Of a stretch of DNA of 64,000 nt, positions 17,500 through 26,164 are shown piece by piece. Position 1 is the stretch's first letter. The number at the start of each line of letters is the position of its first letter. Source of the DNA: JBFWUM01 sp050247255 (GTDB lineage Bacteria; Acidobacteriota; Vicinamibacteria; Vicinamibacterales; UBA2999); contig JBFWUM010000002.1 of NCBI GenBank assembly GCA_050247255.1, positions 62,001 to 126,000 of the forward strand. Reading direction: 5' to 3'. Under the pieces are notes generated by a model. It was given only the letters and a program-made list of their open reading frames with translations, was not told where the DNA came from and did not search any database. Made by a program: the position numbers and the translations under genes.

Positions 17500-18805
17500 G
17501 CCGGCCTCCTTCACCCGCCGCGGTGAACAGGTGCTCCTGCTCGGCATACAAACGGTCTGCCAGGCGATCCTTCGGCAGCTCAACATCGTCAAACGTGATC
17601 ACGGCGTCCTTCGCCATATCGCGCCGCAGGCGGCAGCCGACGACCAACCCCTCCGGCAGGTAGCGGCGCTCGCGCCGCTCGCCCGTCGCCACCGCCTCGC
17701 CATAGGTCATGAAGCCGCCGTAGTCATCGAGCGTTTCGCCGGCCTTGAGGTCGCGCTTCGCGACAGCCACCACTTCGACGCGCGGTCCATCGATCGGGCT
17801 GCCGGCCGAATCGCCGAACAGCGCGACACGGGCCACGGTGTTCGGCGTCTCGAAGTGACAGAGGTGGTATGGCGTGTAGAAGGAGTAGAGTGGTCCTTCA
17901 CCGAGCTTGTACAGATTCAGGTAGTGCTGCTGCCTCGGATCCGGATGCTCGGCGAGGCAGTAGACCCCGGGCGCCGGCTTCGCGCCGACGACATAATCGA
18001 CCACACCGCCGAGCTCTCGTAAGCGATCGAGATCGTACCGCTTCGTCAGCTCGTCGACGTGTCCCTCGTGCGTCATGCCGGACATGCCGCGCTTCATCAC
18101 CGTCATGCCCGTGGCGTTGGCGACGATCGCCTGCTCGAAGCTCACCTTCGTGCCGTCGGCGAAGCCGGTGACCATCTCCGGCTTCTGTCCCCAGCGCTCG
18201 GCGAACCCCTTCTGCGTGAGCGGCGTGCGATACGGATCCTGCAGCCCCTTGATGTTGCCGAGCACGCGCGGCGTCAGGCCGAGCGCCGTGACGAAGCGGA
18301 ACAGGTTAATCTGCACCGCCGGCTGGTCGCCGTCGCACGCCGAGACGATCACGCCGTGCCGGCGCGCATACACCTGGAGGATCGGCCCGAGGGTGCCGTC
18401 CACCTCGGCGTTCATCTCGACAACGTGAATGCCGTGGGCGAACGCTTCGAGCGCCACGTGCGCGCCGAGCTCGACGGCGCCGGTGGCATCGATGATGACG
18501 TCGATCTGGCCAGACCGGCAGAGCAGCATCGGGTCGTCGGTCACGGCAGGAGTCCCCGCGGTGATGGCGTCCTCGAGCTCCCGTGGAGACGAGACGGCGA
18601 GCGGCGCAGCCGCGCCGGCGTAGGCGTAAGTGTCGACCGCCTGCTGCAGGCGCCGGGCGTAGATCGCGACGAGTCGCATGCCCGGGGTCGTGTTGGTGAT
18701 CTGGTTGGCGATCCCCCGGGCCATGAAGCCGGCGCCGATCATGCCGACGCGGAGCGGGCGGCCCTCGGCCTCGCGTTTCCTGAGGGCCGTGTCGATGAGG
18801 ATCAT
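17456..18805 (-). CDS. NAD(P)-dependent oxidoreductase with C-terminal SAF domain
   Basis: The protein is 449 residues. An N-terminal Rossmann fold shows VGMIGAGFMARGI near residue 20, and the DATGAVELGAH segment resembles homoserine-dehydrogenase-like proteins. The C-terminal third (about 330-430) fits a SAF domain (VAVAKRDLKAGETLDDYGG). This combination is often annotated as an oxidoreductase or mislabelled as FlgA. It overlaps the RmlC-like gene by ATGA, and a nucleotide-sugar cytidylyltransferase is nearby, so a role in an unusual sugar is likely but unproven. Start ATG 18805 is preferred over 18919 because of the overlap. Confidence 0.7.
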   Translation of the reverse strand: MILIDTALRKREAEGRPLRVGMIGAGFMARGIANQITNTTPGMRLVAIYARRLQQAVDTYAYAGAAAPLAVSSPRELEDAITAGTPAVTDDPMLLCRSGQIDVIIDATGAVELGAHVALEAFAHGIHVVEMNAEVDGTLGPILQVYARRHGVIVSACDGDQPAVQINLFRFVTALGLTPRVLGNIKGLQDPYRTPLTQKGFAERWGQKPEMVTGFADGTKVSFEQAIVANATGMTVMKRGMSGMTHEGHVDELTKRYDLDRLRELGGVVDYVVGAKPAPGVYCLAEHPDPRQQHYLNLYKLGEGPLYSFYTPYHLCHFETPNTVARVALFGDSAGSPIDGPRVEVVAVAKRDLKAGETLDDYGGFMTYGEAVATGERRERRYLPEGLVVGCRLRRDMAKDAVITFDDVELPKDRLADRLYAEQEHLFTAAGEGGRHAPPLREPGHVPRL

Positions 18806-19386
18806 CGTGCCGTTGCCGGCACGGGGAGCGTCATGCGCCCGCGCAGGGCGTCTTCGACCTCGGCAAGCCGATGCCAGGCGCGATCCTTCGGCGAAATCTC
18901 GGTCGCCGGCAGTGGCCACGAGATGCCGAGGCGCGGGTCGTCGTAGGCGAGGCCGTCTTCCGCGTCTGGCGTATAGAACTCGCCGACTTCATAGGCGGTT
19001 TCGGTCTCGTCTTCGAGCACCTGGTAGCCGTGGGCGAAGCGCTCGGGCACATAGAGGGCGCGGCGGTTCTCGGCGGTCAGCTCAACGGCGACATGGCGCA
19101 GGTACGTGGGTGACTCGGGGCGCAGGTCGACGATGACATCGACGATGGCGCCGCGGGTGCAGCGCACCAGCTTGGTTTCGGCGGCCGGCGGATACTGGAA
19201 ATGCAGCCCCCGGATGCCCCCTTTGTGCCGGTTGAAGGAGACGTTGGCCTGGGCGATGGTCGTCTTCAGGCCGTGCGCCGCGAACTCCTGCTGGCAGAAG
19301 GTGCGCGCGAAGAAGCCCCGGTCGTCCTGGCGCGGTTCGAGATCGATGATGAAGGCGCCCGGCAGGGCCGTTTCTCTGAAAATCAT
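18802..19386 (-). CDS. dTDP-4-dehydrorhamnose 3,5-epimerase-like (RmlC family)
   Basis: The 194-residue cupin has the catalytic-base motif KGGIRGLHFQ (H62) and VPERFAHGYQVLEDETE, as in RmlC. RmlC epimerises NDP-4-keto-6-deoxy sugars. No rmlA, rmlB or rmlD is in the window; instead an RfbF-type cytidylyltransferase lies across the divergent gap. The substrate may therefore be a CDP-4-keto sugar rather than dTDP-rhamnose. ATG 19386 is chosen over 19410 as the usual start of family members (MIFRETALPGAF). Confidence 0.78.
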   Translation of the reverse strand: MIFRETALPGAFIIDLEPRQDDRGFFARTFCQQEFAAHGLKTTIAQANVSFNRHKGGIRGLHFQYPPAAETKLVRCTRGAIVDVIVDLRPESPTYLRHVAVELTAENRRALYVPERFAHGYQVLEDETETAYEVGEFYTPDAEDGLAYDDPRLGISWPLPATEISPKDRAWHRLAEVEDALRGRMTLPVPATAR

Positions 19387-19414
19387 CCTGTAGGGGTGGA
19401 TCCGGCGCACCCAG

Positions 19415-19420
19415 TATAAT
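19415..19420 (+). promoter_or_regulatory. Possible -10 box for the GT2-rfbF operon
   Basis: A perfect TATAAT lies in the 109-base divergent region, 75 bases before the GT2 start. No good -35 is visible at 16-18 bases. It could serve the plus strand, while the overlapping minus-strand TATACT could serve the RmlC-like gene. Confidence 0.35.
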
Positions 19421-19456
19421 CAATGGGATCCGCCGGCGCGATCAGGCGCTTCGGGC

Positions 19457-19476
19457 CTTCCGCCTGAAGGCGGAAG
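19457..19476 (+). repeat. Perfect 8-bp stem hairpin in the GT2 leader
   Basis: CTTCCGCC pairs with GGCGGAAG around a TGAA loop, 19 bases before the GT2 ATG. It lacks a following T-tract, so it is not a plain terminator. It may be a dispersed palindromic (REP-like) unit or a leader regulatory hairpin. No second copy was noticed in the window. Confidence 0.5.
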
Positions 19477-19495
19477 CTACCTGTTCCTCTTATCG

Positions 19496-20218
19496 ATGTC
19501 GCAGCACGCCCCAGGACGCGTCGTGGCTGTCATGCCCGCGCGCAACAGCGCCCTGACCCTCGAGGACACCGTCCGGCAGATCCCGCCCGGCGTCATCGAC
19601 GAGGTCATCCTCTGCGACAACGCCAGCAAGGACGACACGGTGGCCATTGCCGAGCGGCTGGGCCTGACGGTCGTCCGGCACCCGGTCGATCGGGGGTTTG
19701 GCGGCAGCATCAAAACGCTTTTTCGCACCGCGCTGGCCCACGGCGCCGACCTGATCGTGGAGCTGCACCCGGACAACCAGTACCCGCCCGAGTACGTGCC
19801 GGCGATGATCGAGAAGCTGCGCTCGCGCCGCTACGCGTTCGTCATCGGGTCGCGGTTCCTGCCGTCGCGCCGCGCGCTCGAGGGCGGCATGCCGTGGTGG
19901 AAGTTCGTCGCCAATCGCTTCCTCACCTTCATGAACAACACGCTGATGGGCGTGCGCCTGTCCGAGTACCACTCGGGGCTGCGCGTCTACGACGCCGCCT
20001 GGGTGCGCACGCTCGACCTCGACGCGTTCTCCGACGACTTCAAGCTCGGGTTCCAGCTGGTGTCGCAGGCCGTGATCGACGGCTGGGAGATCGGCGAGGT
20101 GCCGGCGTTCTGCCGCTACTTCGACGAGGCGTCGCAGAACCCCTTCCGTGGGTCGGTGAAGTACGGGTGGGGGACGCTGACCGAATCGTTCCGCGTGTTC
20201 AAGTCGCGTATCGCATGA
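19496..20218 (+). CDS. Family 2 glycosyltransferase (DPM1-like)
   Basis: The 240-residue GT-A enzyme has VIDEVILCDNASKDDT (about 32-47) and an acidic ELHPDNQYPPEY segment at the usual DXD place, similar to dolichyl/undecaprenyl-phosphate sugar synthases. There are no C-terminal membrane helices, so it is a soluble form. It is first in a plus-strand operon with rfbF (ATGA overlap) and an SDR epimerase. Donor and acceptor are unknown; use of the sugar made by the neighbours is plausible. Confidence 0.82.
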   Translation: MSQHAPGRVVAVMPARNSALTLEDTVRQIPPGVIDEVILCDNASKDDTVAIAERLGLTVVRHPVDRGFGGSIKTLFRTALAHGADLIVELHPDNQYPPEYVPAMIEKLRSRRYAFVIGSRFLPSRRALEGGMPWWKFVANRFLTFMNNTLMGVRLSEYHSGLRVYDAAWVRTLDLDAFSDDFKLGFQLVSQAVIDGWEIGEVPAFCRYFDEASQNPFRGSVKYGWGTLTESFRVFKSRIA

Positions 20219-20925
20219 AGGCGGTGATCCTGGCCGGGGGCCTTGGCACGCGCATGGGTGAGGAAACCGCCTCGAGGCCGAAGCCGCTCGTCGAGGTCGG
20301 CGGCCGCCCGATCATCTGGCACATCCTCAAGATCTACGAGGCGCACGGCATCACCGACTTCGTCGTCTGCGCCGGCTATGCCGGACACATGCTCACGGAC
20401 TATTTCGCCCACGATCGCGGCGAGCGGTGGCGCGTGCAGGTCGTCGATACGGGCCCGACGACGCCGACCGGCGGCCGGCTGCGGCGGGCGCGCGCGGCGA
20501 TCGGCAACGAGACGTTCTGCATGACGTATGGCGACGGTGTCTCGAACGTCGACATCGGCGCCCTGGTCGCGTTCCATCGCCGCAGCGGCGCGCTGGCGAC
20601 CGTGACCGCGGTGCAGGCGCAGCTGCCGTTCGGCGTGGTGACCTTCTCCGACAACGGCAGCGGTGCGGTCGGCTTCGCCGAGAAGCCGCGCGTGCCGGAC
20701 CTCTGGGTCAACAGTGGCTTCTTCGTGATCGAGCCCGCAGCGCTCGACTACGTCCACGCCGACGATGAAGCGTGGGAAGGGGCGCCGCTGTCGCGGCTGT
20801 CGGCCGCCGGCCGGCTGACCGGCTACAAGCACAACGGGTTCTGGCAGTGCATGGACGCGCCGCGGGACCGCGACCTGCTCGAGGCGGCATGGCGCGACGG
20901 CTCGGCGCAATGGAAGGTGTGGTAG
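20215..20925 (+). CDS. rfbF: Glucose-1-phosphate cytidylyltransferase-like (RfbF)
   Basis: The 236-residue sugar nucleotidyltransferase begins KAVILAGGLGTRMGEET, then has SRPKPLVEVGGRPIIWHI and CMTYGDGVSNVD, the form seen in CDP-glucose pyrophosphorylases. It should make CDP-glucose or a related CDP-sugar. No CDP-glucose 4,6-dehydratase (RfbG) is immediately adjacent; the next gene is a different SDR. It overlaps the GT2 by ATGA and ends one base before the next start. Confidence 0.83.
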   Translation: MKAVILAGGLGTRMGEETASRPKPLVEVGGRPIIWHILKIYEAHGITDFVVCAGYAGHMLTDYFAHDRGERWRVQVVDTGPTTPTGGRLRRARAAIGNETFCMTYGDGVSNVDIGALVAFHRRSGALATVTAVQAQLPFGVVTFSDNGSGAVGFAEKPRVPDLWVNSGFFVIEPAALDYVHADDEAWEGAPLSRLSAAGRLTGYKHNGFWQCMDAPRDRDLLEAAWRDGSAQWKVW

Positions 20926-21993
20926 GTGCGGGTTCTCGTTACCGGAACTGAGGGATACATCGGCGCGGTCATGGTGCCGATGCTGGAGGCGGCGGGCCAT
21001 ACGGTGGTCGGCCTCGACACCGGGTATTTCACCGACGCGCGGCTCGGTCGCGAGCCGGAGCCTGCGCTCGAAACGCGCACGCGCGATCTGCGGCACGTGA
21101 CCCGCGACGACGTGGAAGGGTTCGACGCGGTCATCCACCTGGCCGGCCTCTCGAACGACGCGCTCGGCCAGCTGTCGCGCCGCGTCACCTACGACGTCAA
21201 CCACGTCTGCTCGATTCGCCTGGCCGGCCTGGCGAAGGCGGCCGGCGTGCCGCGCTTCATCTACTCGTCGTCGTGCAGCATCTACGGGCGCTCGGCTGAG
21301 GCCATCGTCACGGAGAACTCGCGGTCGGACCCGCAGACCGACTACGCCGTCTGCAAGATGCTCGACGAGCGTGAGATCGCCGACATGGCGAGCGACACCT
21401 TCTCGCCGACGTTCCTGCGCAACGCCACCGCCTACGGCGCATCGCCGCGCATGCGCTTCGACCTGGTCGTCAACGACCTGAGCGCGCTGGCGCGGACGAC
21501 CCGGCGGATCGCGATGAAGAGCGACGGCACGCCGTGGCGGCCGATCGTCCACGTGCAGGACATCTGCGCCGCGTTCCTGGCGGCACTGCAGGCGCCGCGC
21601 GAGGCGGTGCACAACGAGGTCTTCAACGTCGGCCGCACCGACGAGAACTACCAGGTGCGCGAGATTGCCACCGCCGTCGGCGAGGCGTTTCCCGGCTGCG
21701 AGGTGACGTTCGGCAAGAGCGATCCCGACCAGCGGAGCTACCGCGTGAGCTTCGAGAAGATCGAGCGGCAGCTGCCCGGCTTCAAGGCGACGTGGGACCT
21801 GCGGCGTGGCGTCGCGGAGCTGCGCGACCTCTACGAGCGGGTCGGCTTGACCGAGGCGATGTACAAGGCGCCGCCGTTCATCCGCCTGGCGAAGCTGAAA
21901 TCGCTCATCGACAGCGGCCAGATCGACGCCGACTTCTTCTGGACCGCTCAGGCGGGCAGGGTCAGCGCGGTCAGCGCCGGATCGGGCAGGTAG
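20926..21993 (+). CDS. NAD-dependent nucleotide-sugar epimerase/dehydratase (extended SDR)
   Basis: The protein is 355 residues with N-terminal VTGTEGYIGAVMVP (TGxxGYIG), a YSSSCSIYGRS segment, the YxxxK catalytic pair in DYAVCKM, and a family-typical RNATAYG. The GTG directly follows the rfbF stop. This SDR type travels with RfbF-like proteins, and the sugar is probably CDP-linked; that is inference. The final 46 bases overlap the convergent AsnB gene, making the last 15 residues (rich in Ala, Gly and Ser) look non-conserved. Confidence 0.8.
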   Translation: MRVLVTGTEGYIGAVMVPMLEAAGHTVVGLDTGYFTDARLGREPEPALETRTRDLRHVTRDDVEGFDAVIHLAGLSNDALGQLSRRVTYDVNHVCSIRLAGLAKAAGVPRFIYSSSCSIYGRSAEAIVTENSRSDPQTDYAVCKMLDEREIADMASDTFSPTFLRNATAYGASPRMRFDLVVNDLSALARTTRRIAMKSDGTPWRPIVHVQDICAAFLAALQAPREAVHNEVFNVGRTDENYQVREIATAVGEAFPGCEVTFGKSDPDQRSYRVSFEKIERQLPGFKATWDLRRGVAELRDLYERVGLTEAMYKAPPFIRLAKLKSLIDSGQIDADFFWTAQAGRVSAVSAGSGR

Positions 21994-23873
21994 CGGGCGT
22001 CCGGCGGCGCGGCCACGCGGTTCTCGTACCACGCCACCAACACCATCAATCCCCACAGCCCGGCGCCGAGCGCCTGTGCACCGGTGAGGTGCGCATGCAC
22101 CAGCCGCGTCACGACCTGCGGCTCCAGGACCCCGAGCGCCTCGACGCGCGCCGGCTCCAGTAGTTCCTGGAGGAGCGCGCGTCCGCCCGTCCGCAGCCAG
22201 TCGTTGAGCGGCACGCTGAAGCCCTGCTTGCGGGCGTAGGCGTGCTCCTGCCCGAAGTGCCGGGCGCACAGGCGGCGTAGTGCCACCTTCGTCGTTCTCC
22301 CCTGCATGCGCCAATCGTCCGGCAGCGAGAGCGCCAGCGCCGCCACGCCGGCGTTCAGGAACGGCGCGCGGCTCTCCAGGCCATGCGCCATGGTCGCGCG
22401 ATCGACCTTTGCCAGGATGTCGTTGACCATGTACTCCGAGAGATCCATGCGCTGCAGGTCGTGCAGCGTCGGCGCCGGCGGAAGGGCGTGTTCAGCGGCA
22501 AGCGCGCTGAGACTGGCGCGAATCGATGCCTGCAGCGGTCCGGGCCGCGCCAGGCGCATGGCTTCGGCCGGCGTCCACGTGCCGTTCCACGTGAAGTGGG
22601 CTTCGGACGTCGTGAGCGCGAGCGCGCGGAGGAGACGGCCGGGCCGCCCGCCAATCCGGATCGTGCCGGCGGACGTGCGATCGGCCAGCCGCGCAAGCGC
22701 GGTCCAGGCGGCTGGTGGAAGCAGCCGGCGTATCTGGTGATGCCAGCCCGCGACGCGATAGGCAGGGTAGCCGGCGAACAGCTCGTCGCCGCCGTCGCCG
22801 CTCAGCACCACCTTGACCCGCTCCCGTGCCGCTCGCGCCACCGCCCACACCGCGATCGCCGACGAATCGGCGAGCGGATCGTCGAGGTGGCGGACCAGGT
22901 CCATGAACTCGCCGAGCTCGTCGCCGCGCATCGGCACGCGGACGAGCTCGATGCCGAGCTTCGCGGCCGCAAACGAGGCGCGCGTCCACTCCGACACACC
23001 CGGGGTGAAATCGACGGAGAACGCGGCGGCCACGTGCCCCTGTCGCGCGGCGCTCTCGGCCACCAGGGCCGAGTCAACGCCGCCGGACAGGAACAGCCCG
23101 ACGGGCACGTCGCTCCGCAGCGTCAACCGGACGGCTTCGTCGAGGCGAGCTTGCAGCTGGTCGAGCACGTGCGCCGGATCGATCGGGACGCGGGGCAGTG
23201 CCGCCGGCGAGAAGTAGCAGCGTTCCTCGCGCAAGCCCTCGGCGTCGTACAGCCGCCAGTGTCCGGGGCGCAGCCGCCGGACCCCGCGCAGCAGGGTCCG
23301 GTCTCCGGGGACGTAGTTGAGGCAGAGGTAGGCGCCGAGGGCATCAAGATCGAGCGCGCGCGCCCCGGCGCCAATCGACACCAGTGGCGCCAGCTCCGAG
23401 GCGAACGCGACGGTGCCGCCATCGTCGGCGTACAGCAGCGGCTTTTCGCCGAACCGATCGCGCGCGAGCAGCAACGTTCGTTCGCGCCGGTCGTAGATCG
23501 CCAGCGCGAACATCCCTTCGAGGCGCTCGATGACGGCAGGACCCCACGCGGTATACCCCGCCAGCAGCACCTCGGTGTCGGAGGCCGTCCGGAACGCGAC
23601 TCCTTCGCGGCGCAGCGCATCGCGAAGCTCGACGTAGTTGTAAATCTCGCCGTTGAAGGTGATGACGAACCGATCGCCCGCGCCGGCCATCGGCTGCTGA
23701 CCGTCAGCGAGGCCGATGATGGCGAGCCGGCAGTGGCCGAAGTAGGTGTTCCGCCCGTGCCAGTAGCCGCGCTCGTCCGGGCCGCGGTGCTGCAGCAGGC
23801 CGGTCACACGCCTGAGGCTGTCAAGGGGGGGCAGCTCGCGATCCCAGCCGACGTAACCGAAGATGCCGCACAC
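21948..23873 (-). CDS. Asparagine synthetase-like glutamine amidotransferase (AsnB paralogue 1)
   Basis: The protein is 641 residues: an N-terminal class II glutaminase domain with Cys2 exposed after Met removal (VCGIFGYVGW), RGPDERG and FNGEIYNY, then an ATP-dependent synthetase domain with FLSGGVDSALV (about 260) and LSGDGGDELFAGY. In polysaccharide loci such proteins often amidate sugars or peptides rather than make free asparagine. The GTG 23873 start puts Cys at position 2 as required. A TACAAT hexamer ends eight bases before the GTG, suggesting a nearly leaderless mRNA. Three paralogues exist in this window. Confidence 0.88.
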   Translation of the reverse strand: MCGIFGYVGWDRELPPLDSLRRVTGLLQHRGPDERGYWHGRNTYFGHCRLAIIGLADGQQPMAGAGDRFVITFNGEIYNYVELRDALRREGVAFRTASDTEVLLAGYTAWGPAVIERLEGMFALAIYDRRERTLLLARDRFGEKPLLYADDGGTVAFASELAPLVSIGAGARALDLDALGAYLCLNYVPGDRTLLRGVRRLRPGHWRLYDAEGLREERCYFSPAALPRVPIDPAHVLDQLQARLDEAVRLTLRSDVPVGLFLSGGVDSALVAESAARQGHVAAAFSVDFTPGVSEWTRASFAAAKLGIELVRVPMRGDELGEFMDLVRHLDDPLADSSAIAVWAVARAARERVKVVLSGDGGDELFAGYPAYRVAGWHHQIRRLLPPAAWTALARLADRTSAGTIRIGGRPGRLLRALALTTSEAHFTWNGTWTPAEAMRLARPGPLQASIRASLSALAAEHALPPAPTLHDLQRMDLSEYMVNDILAKVDRATMAHGLESRAPFLNAGVAALALSLPDDWRMQGRTTKVALRRLCARHFGQEHAYARKQGFSVPLNDWLRTGGRALLQELLEPARVEALGVLEPQVVTRLVHAHLTGAQALGAGLWGLMVLVAWYENRVAAPPDARYLPDPALTALTLPA

Positions 23874-23881
23874 GCGCGCGA

Positions 23882-23887
23882 ATTGTA
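23882..23887 (-). promoter_or_regulatory. Possible -10 box for AsnB paralogue 1
   Basis: TACAAT on the minus strand matches five of six consensus bases and ends eight bases before the GTG start, so the transcript would be leaderless or nearly so. No strong -35 is seen. Confidence 0.3.
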
Positions 23888-23902
23888 CCGCTGCGCCACG
23901 GA

Positions 23903-23908
23903 TAGAAT
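23903..23908 (+). promoter_or_regulatory. Possible -10 box for the glycosyltransferase-like/FkbM fusion gene
   Basis: TAGAAT (five of six) ends 16 bases before ATG 23925 in the 51-base divergent gap. The -35 region is weak. Confidence 0.3.
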
Positions 23909-23924
23909 ACGCAGGACCCCGCCG

Positions 23925-26159
23925 ATGAAATTCCTGCTCGTTGCCCGCCAGAAGAAGAACGTCGACACCTTTCACGGGGTGATGTCGCGCCTGCTGGCGG
24001 ACGGACATGCCGTGACGCTGGCGATCCAGGAACGGATGGACGAGGACGCACGCCGCGCGCTGGCCGGGCGCTTTCCAGCGGCCGGCTTCGCGCTGGTGAC
24101 GCCCCCCGAAGGACGCGGCGATCAATGGCGCGCGTCGGTGCCGCTCGTGCGCGCCGCGCGCGACTGGGCGCAGTACCTGAGGCCGGCCTACCGGCACGCG
24201 TCCAAGCTGCGGCGGCGCGCCATCCATCGCTTCGTCAAGGAAGCCGGTATCGGCGAGGCGTTCGATCCGGAGCTGGCGATCAGCCAGCCGCACGCCGATC
24301 GCCTGCGCGAGGCGCTCGAGCAGATCGAGCACGCGGTGCCGAGCGACCCGTTGCATGAGGAGTTCATCCGGCGGCACGCGCCGGACGTCGTGCTGGTGAC
24401 GCCGGGACTCCACTTCGGGTCGGCGCAGGCGGACTTCATCAAGAGCGCGCGCGCCTGTGGCGTCCCGGTGTGGATGTTGCTGTTCAGCTGGGACAACCTG
24501 AGCACGAAAGGCGTGTTGCCGGTCGCGCCGGACCGCATGTTCGTGTGGAACGAGCAGCAGCGGCGGGAGGCGGTCGAGCTGCACGATTACCCGGCCGATC
24601 GCGTGGTCGTGGCCGGCGCGCCGCGCTTCGACGAGTTCTTCACGCTGACGAGCGTGATGGGCTATGGCGACTTCCTGAAACCGCTCGACCTCGATCCCGC
24701 GGCGCCGACGCTCTTGTACGTCTGCTCGTCGCGGTTCATCGCCGCCGACGAGCTCTCGTTTCTCAGGCGGTGGCTGGCGGCGCTGCGCGCGTCACCCAAC
24801 ACGACGCTGCGCGGCTGCAACGTGATCGTTCGCCCGCATCCGGATCAAGTGCTGGTTGAGGGCGAGGAGCCGTCCGCCCGCACCTGGCCGTCCATGCCGC
24901 AGGCGACCGGCTGGGTGCAGCGGCCGTTCGCCGACCCCCGGGCGGTGGTGCTTCGCACCACGTACGGGACGCCGCAGGCATTTTTCGAGTGCCTGCATCA
25001 CGCGTCGGCCGTTGTCGGGCTCAACACGAGCGCCGAGCTGGAAGCCGGCATCGTCGGCCGGCCGGTGTTTACGGTGCTGGCCGACGGCGAGGGCGCAGAC
25101 GGCCAGTCGCATACGCTGCACTTCAACTACCTGCTGCGCGATCACGGCGGGTTCGTCGAGTACGCCCCGGACCTGGCGACGCACACGGCGCAGCTGGCCG
25201 CGGCGCTTCAGCGGCCACCGGATGCCGGCGGAATCCATCGCTTCATCCGCGGCTTCCTGCGTCCCGTCGGCGACGAACCGGTGGCCGACGTGCTGGCGCG
25301 GATGTTGATGACGACCTCGATCGAGCGCGCCGCCCCGGCACCGGAAACGGCGACACCAACCAGCGACGATGTTCGGCCAGCCGTGCGCGATGGCAGGACG
25401 CTGACGCTGGGGTACCCGGGCTCGACCGCGCGCGTGGCGGCAACCGACGAGACGCGAGGCCACCGGCGGCATGGTGTGCTGGTGCTCGATTCCACCGCGG
25501 TGGCGTGGCTCGATGAGTTCGTAGCGCCAGGCGACGTGCTGTACGACATTGGCGCCGGTATCGGCGCCTACTCGCTGGCCGCGGCGCTGCATCGCGGGGC
25601 TCTGGTGGTCGCATTCGAGCCGGGCTTCACCGCGTTCAAGCGTCTCTGCGACAACCTGCTCGCGAACGGCTGCTACCGCAGCGTCGTTCCGCTGCCGATC
25701 GCCCTGGGCGCGGCGCCCGGGCTGCAGGACCTCGAGTACGCCGGCGACGCGGGTGGCCTGGCGCATGCCCTGACCGGCCGCCGCTGGAAGGCGCGTGGAG
25801 ATGCGACGGAAGCGCGCTACACGCAGCCGGTATGCAGCGAGCGGCTGGACGACCTCGTGTCGCGGCACCGGCTGCCACCGCCGAACGCGATACGTGTGTC
25901 GCTGCGCGGCGGCGCGGCGGCCGCGCTCCAGGGCGCAGAGGCGCTGCTGCGCCAGCCGCAGCTCCGCGCGGTGCTCGCGTCGGTCAGCAGCGCGCGCGAG
26001 GCGGCACGGGTCGTCGAGGCTGTTGGTGGCGACTACGCGGCGGAGGACATGCCCGGACCCGGAAGCGATCGCCACGTGCTGCTGCGCCGGCGCGGCGAAG
26101 GCGCCGTCCGGGGCGCGGCACGGCTGTGGCAGCGCATGACGGGGACGGGGGCGCGCTGA
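23925..26159 (+). CDS. Fusion: GT-B-like surface-glycan protein plus degenerate FkbM methyltransferase domain
   Basis: The protein is 744 residues. Residues 1-455 match the protein encoded at 26650-28005: both have FSWDNLxxxGVxxxxPDRxxVWN (about 187), GAPRFDxFF, an IVRPHP segment and GLNTSAxxEAxIVGRPVFTx. That region looks like a GT-B-fold sugar-transfer protein of the capsule type. After an Ala/Pro/Thr-rich linker, residues about 530-725 show an FkbM-type SAM fold, with DVLYDIGAGIGAYSL (537) and VVAFEPGFTAFKRL. At the position where FkbM proteins have (I)KIDVEGAE, this protein reads IRVSLRGGAAAAL (about 656), so the usual Asp and Glu are lost. Methyl transfer may be gone. Start ATG 23925 is well placed; smpB follows after five bases. 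Confidence 0.72.
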   Translation: MKFLLVARQKKNVDTFHGVMSRLLADGHAVTLAIQERMDEDARRALAGRFPAAGFALVTPPEGRGDQWRASVPLVRAARDWAQYLRPAYRHASKLRRRAIHRFVKEAGIGEAFDPELAISQPHADRLREALEQIEHAVPSDPLHEEFIRRHAPDVVLVTPGLHFGSAQADFIKSARACGVPVWMLLFSWDNLSTKGVLPVAPDRMFVWNEQQRREAVELHDYPADRVVVAGAPRFDEFFTLTSVMGYGDFLKPLDLDPAAPTLLYVCSSRFIAADELSFLRRWLAALRASPNTTLRGCNVIVRPHPDQVLVEGEEPSARTWPSMPQATGWVQRPFADPRAVVLRTTYGTPQAFFECLHHASAVVGLNTSAELEAGIVGRPVFTVLADGEGADGQSHTLHFNYLLRDHGGFVEYAPDLATHTAQLAAALQRPPDAGGIHRFIRGFLRPVGDEPVADVLARMLMTTSIERAAPAPETATPTSDDVRPAVRDGRTLTLGYPGSTARVAATDETRGHRRHGVLVLDSTAVAWLDEFVAPGDVLYDIGAGIGAYSLAAALHRGALVVAFEPGFTAFKRLCDNLLANGCYRSVVPLPIALGAAPGLQDLEYAGDAGGLAHALTGRRWKARGDATEARYTQPVCSERLDDLVSRHRLPPPNAIRVSLRGGAAAALQGAEALLRQPQLRAVLASVSSAREAARVVEAVGGDYAAEDMPGPGSDRHVLLRRRGEGAVRGAARLWQRMTGTGAR

Positions 26160-26164
26160 GGGAC

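Noticed and set aside
18802..19386. dTDP-rhamnose pathway gene rmlC
   Set aside because: No rmlA, rmlB or rmlD is present, and a cytidylyltransferase is next to it, so only the family name is given.
20116..22314. Long antisense open frame of about 730 codons opposite rfbF and the SDR gene
   Set aside because: It is rich in Arg, Ala, Gly and His, has no recognisable domain, and lies opposite two clear genes. High G+C gives such frames.
22383..23924. In-frame upstream extension of the glycosyltransferase-like/FkbM fusion
   Set aside because: It lies opposite AsnB, is of shadow composition, and the ATG at 23925 starts the part that aligns with the paralogue.
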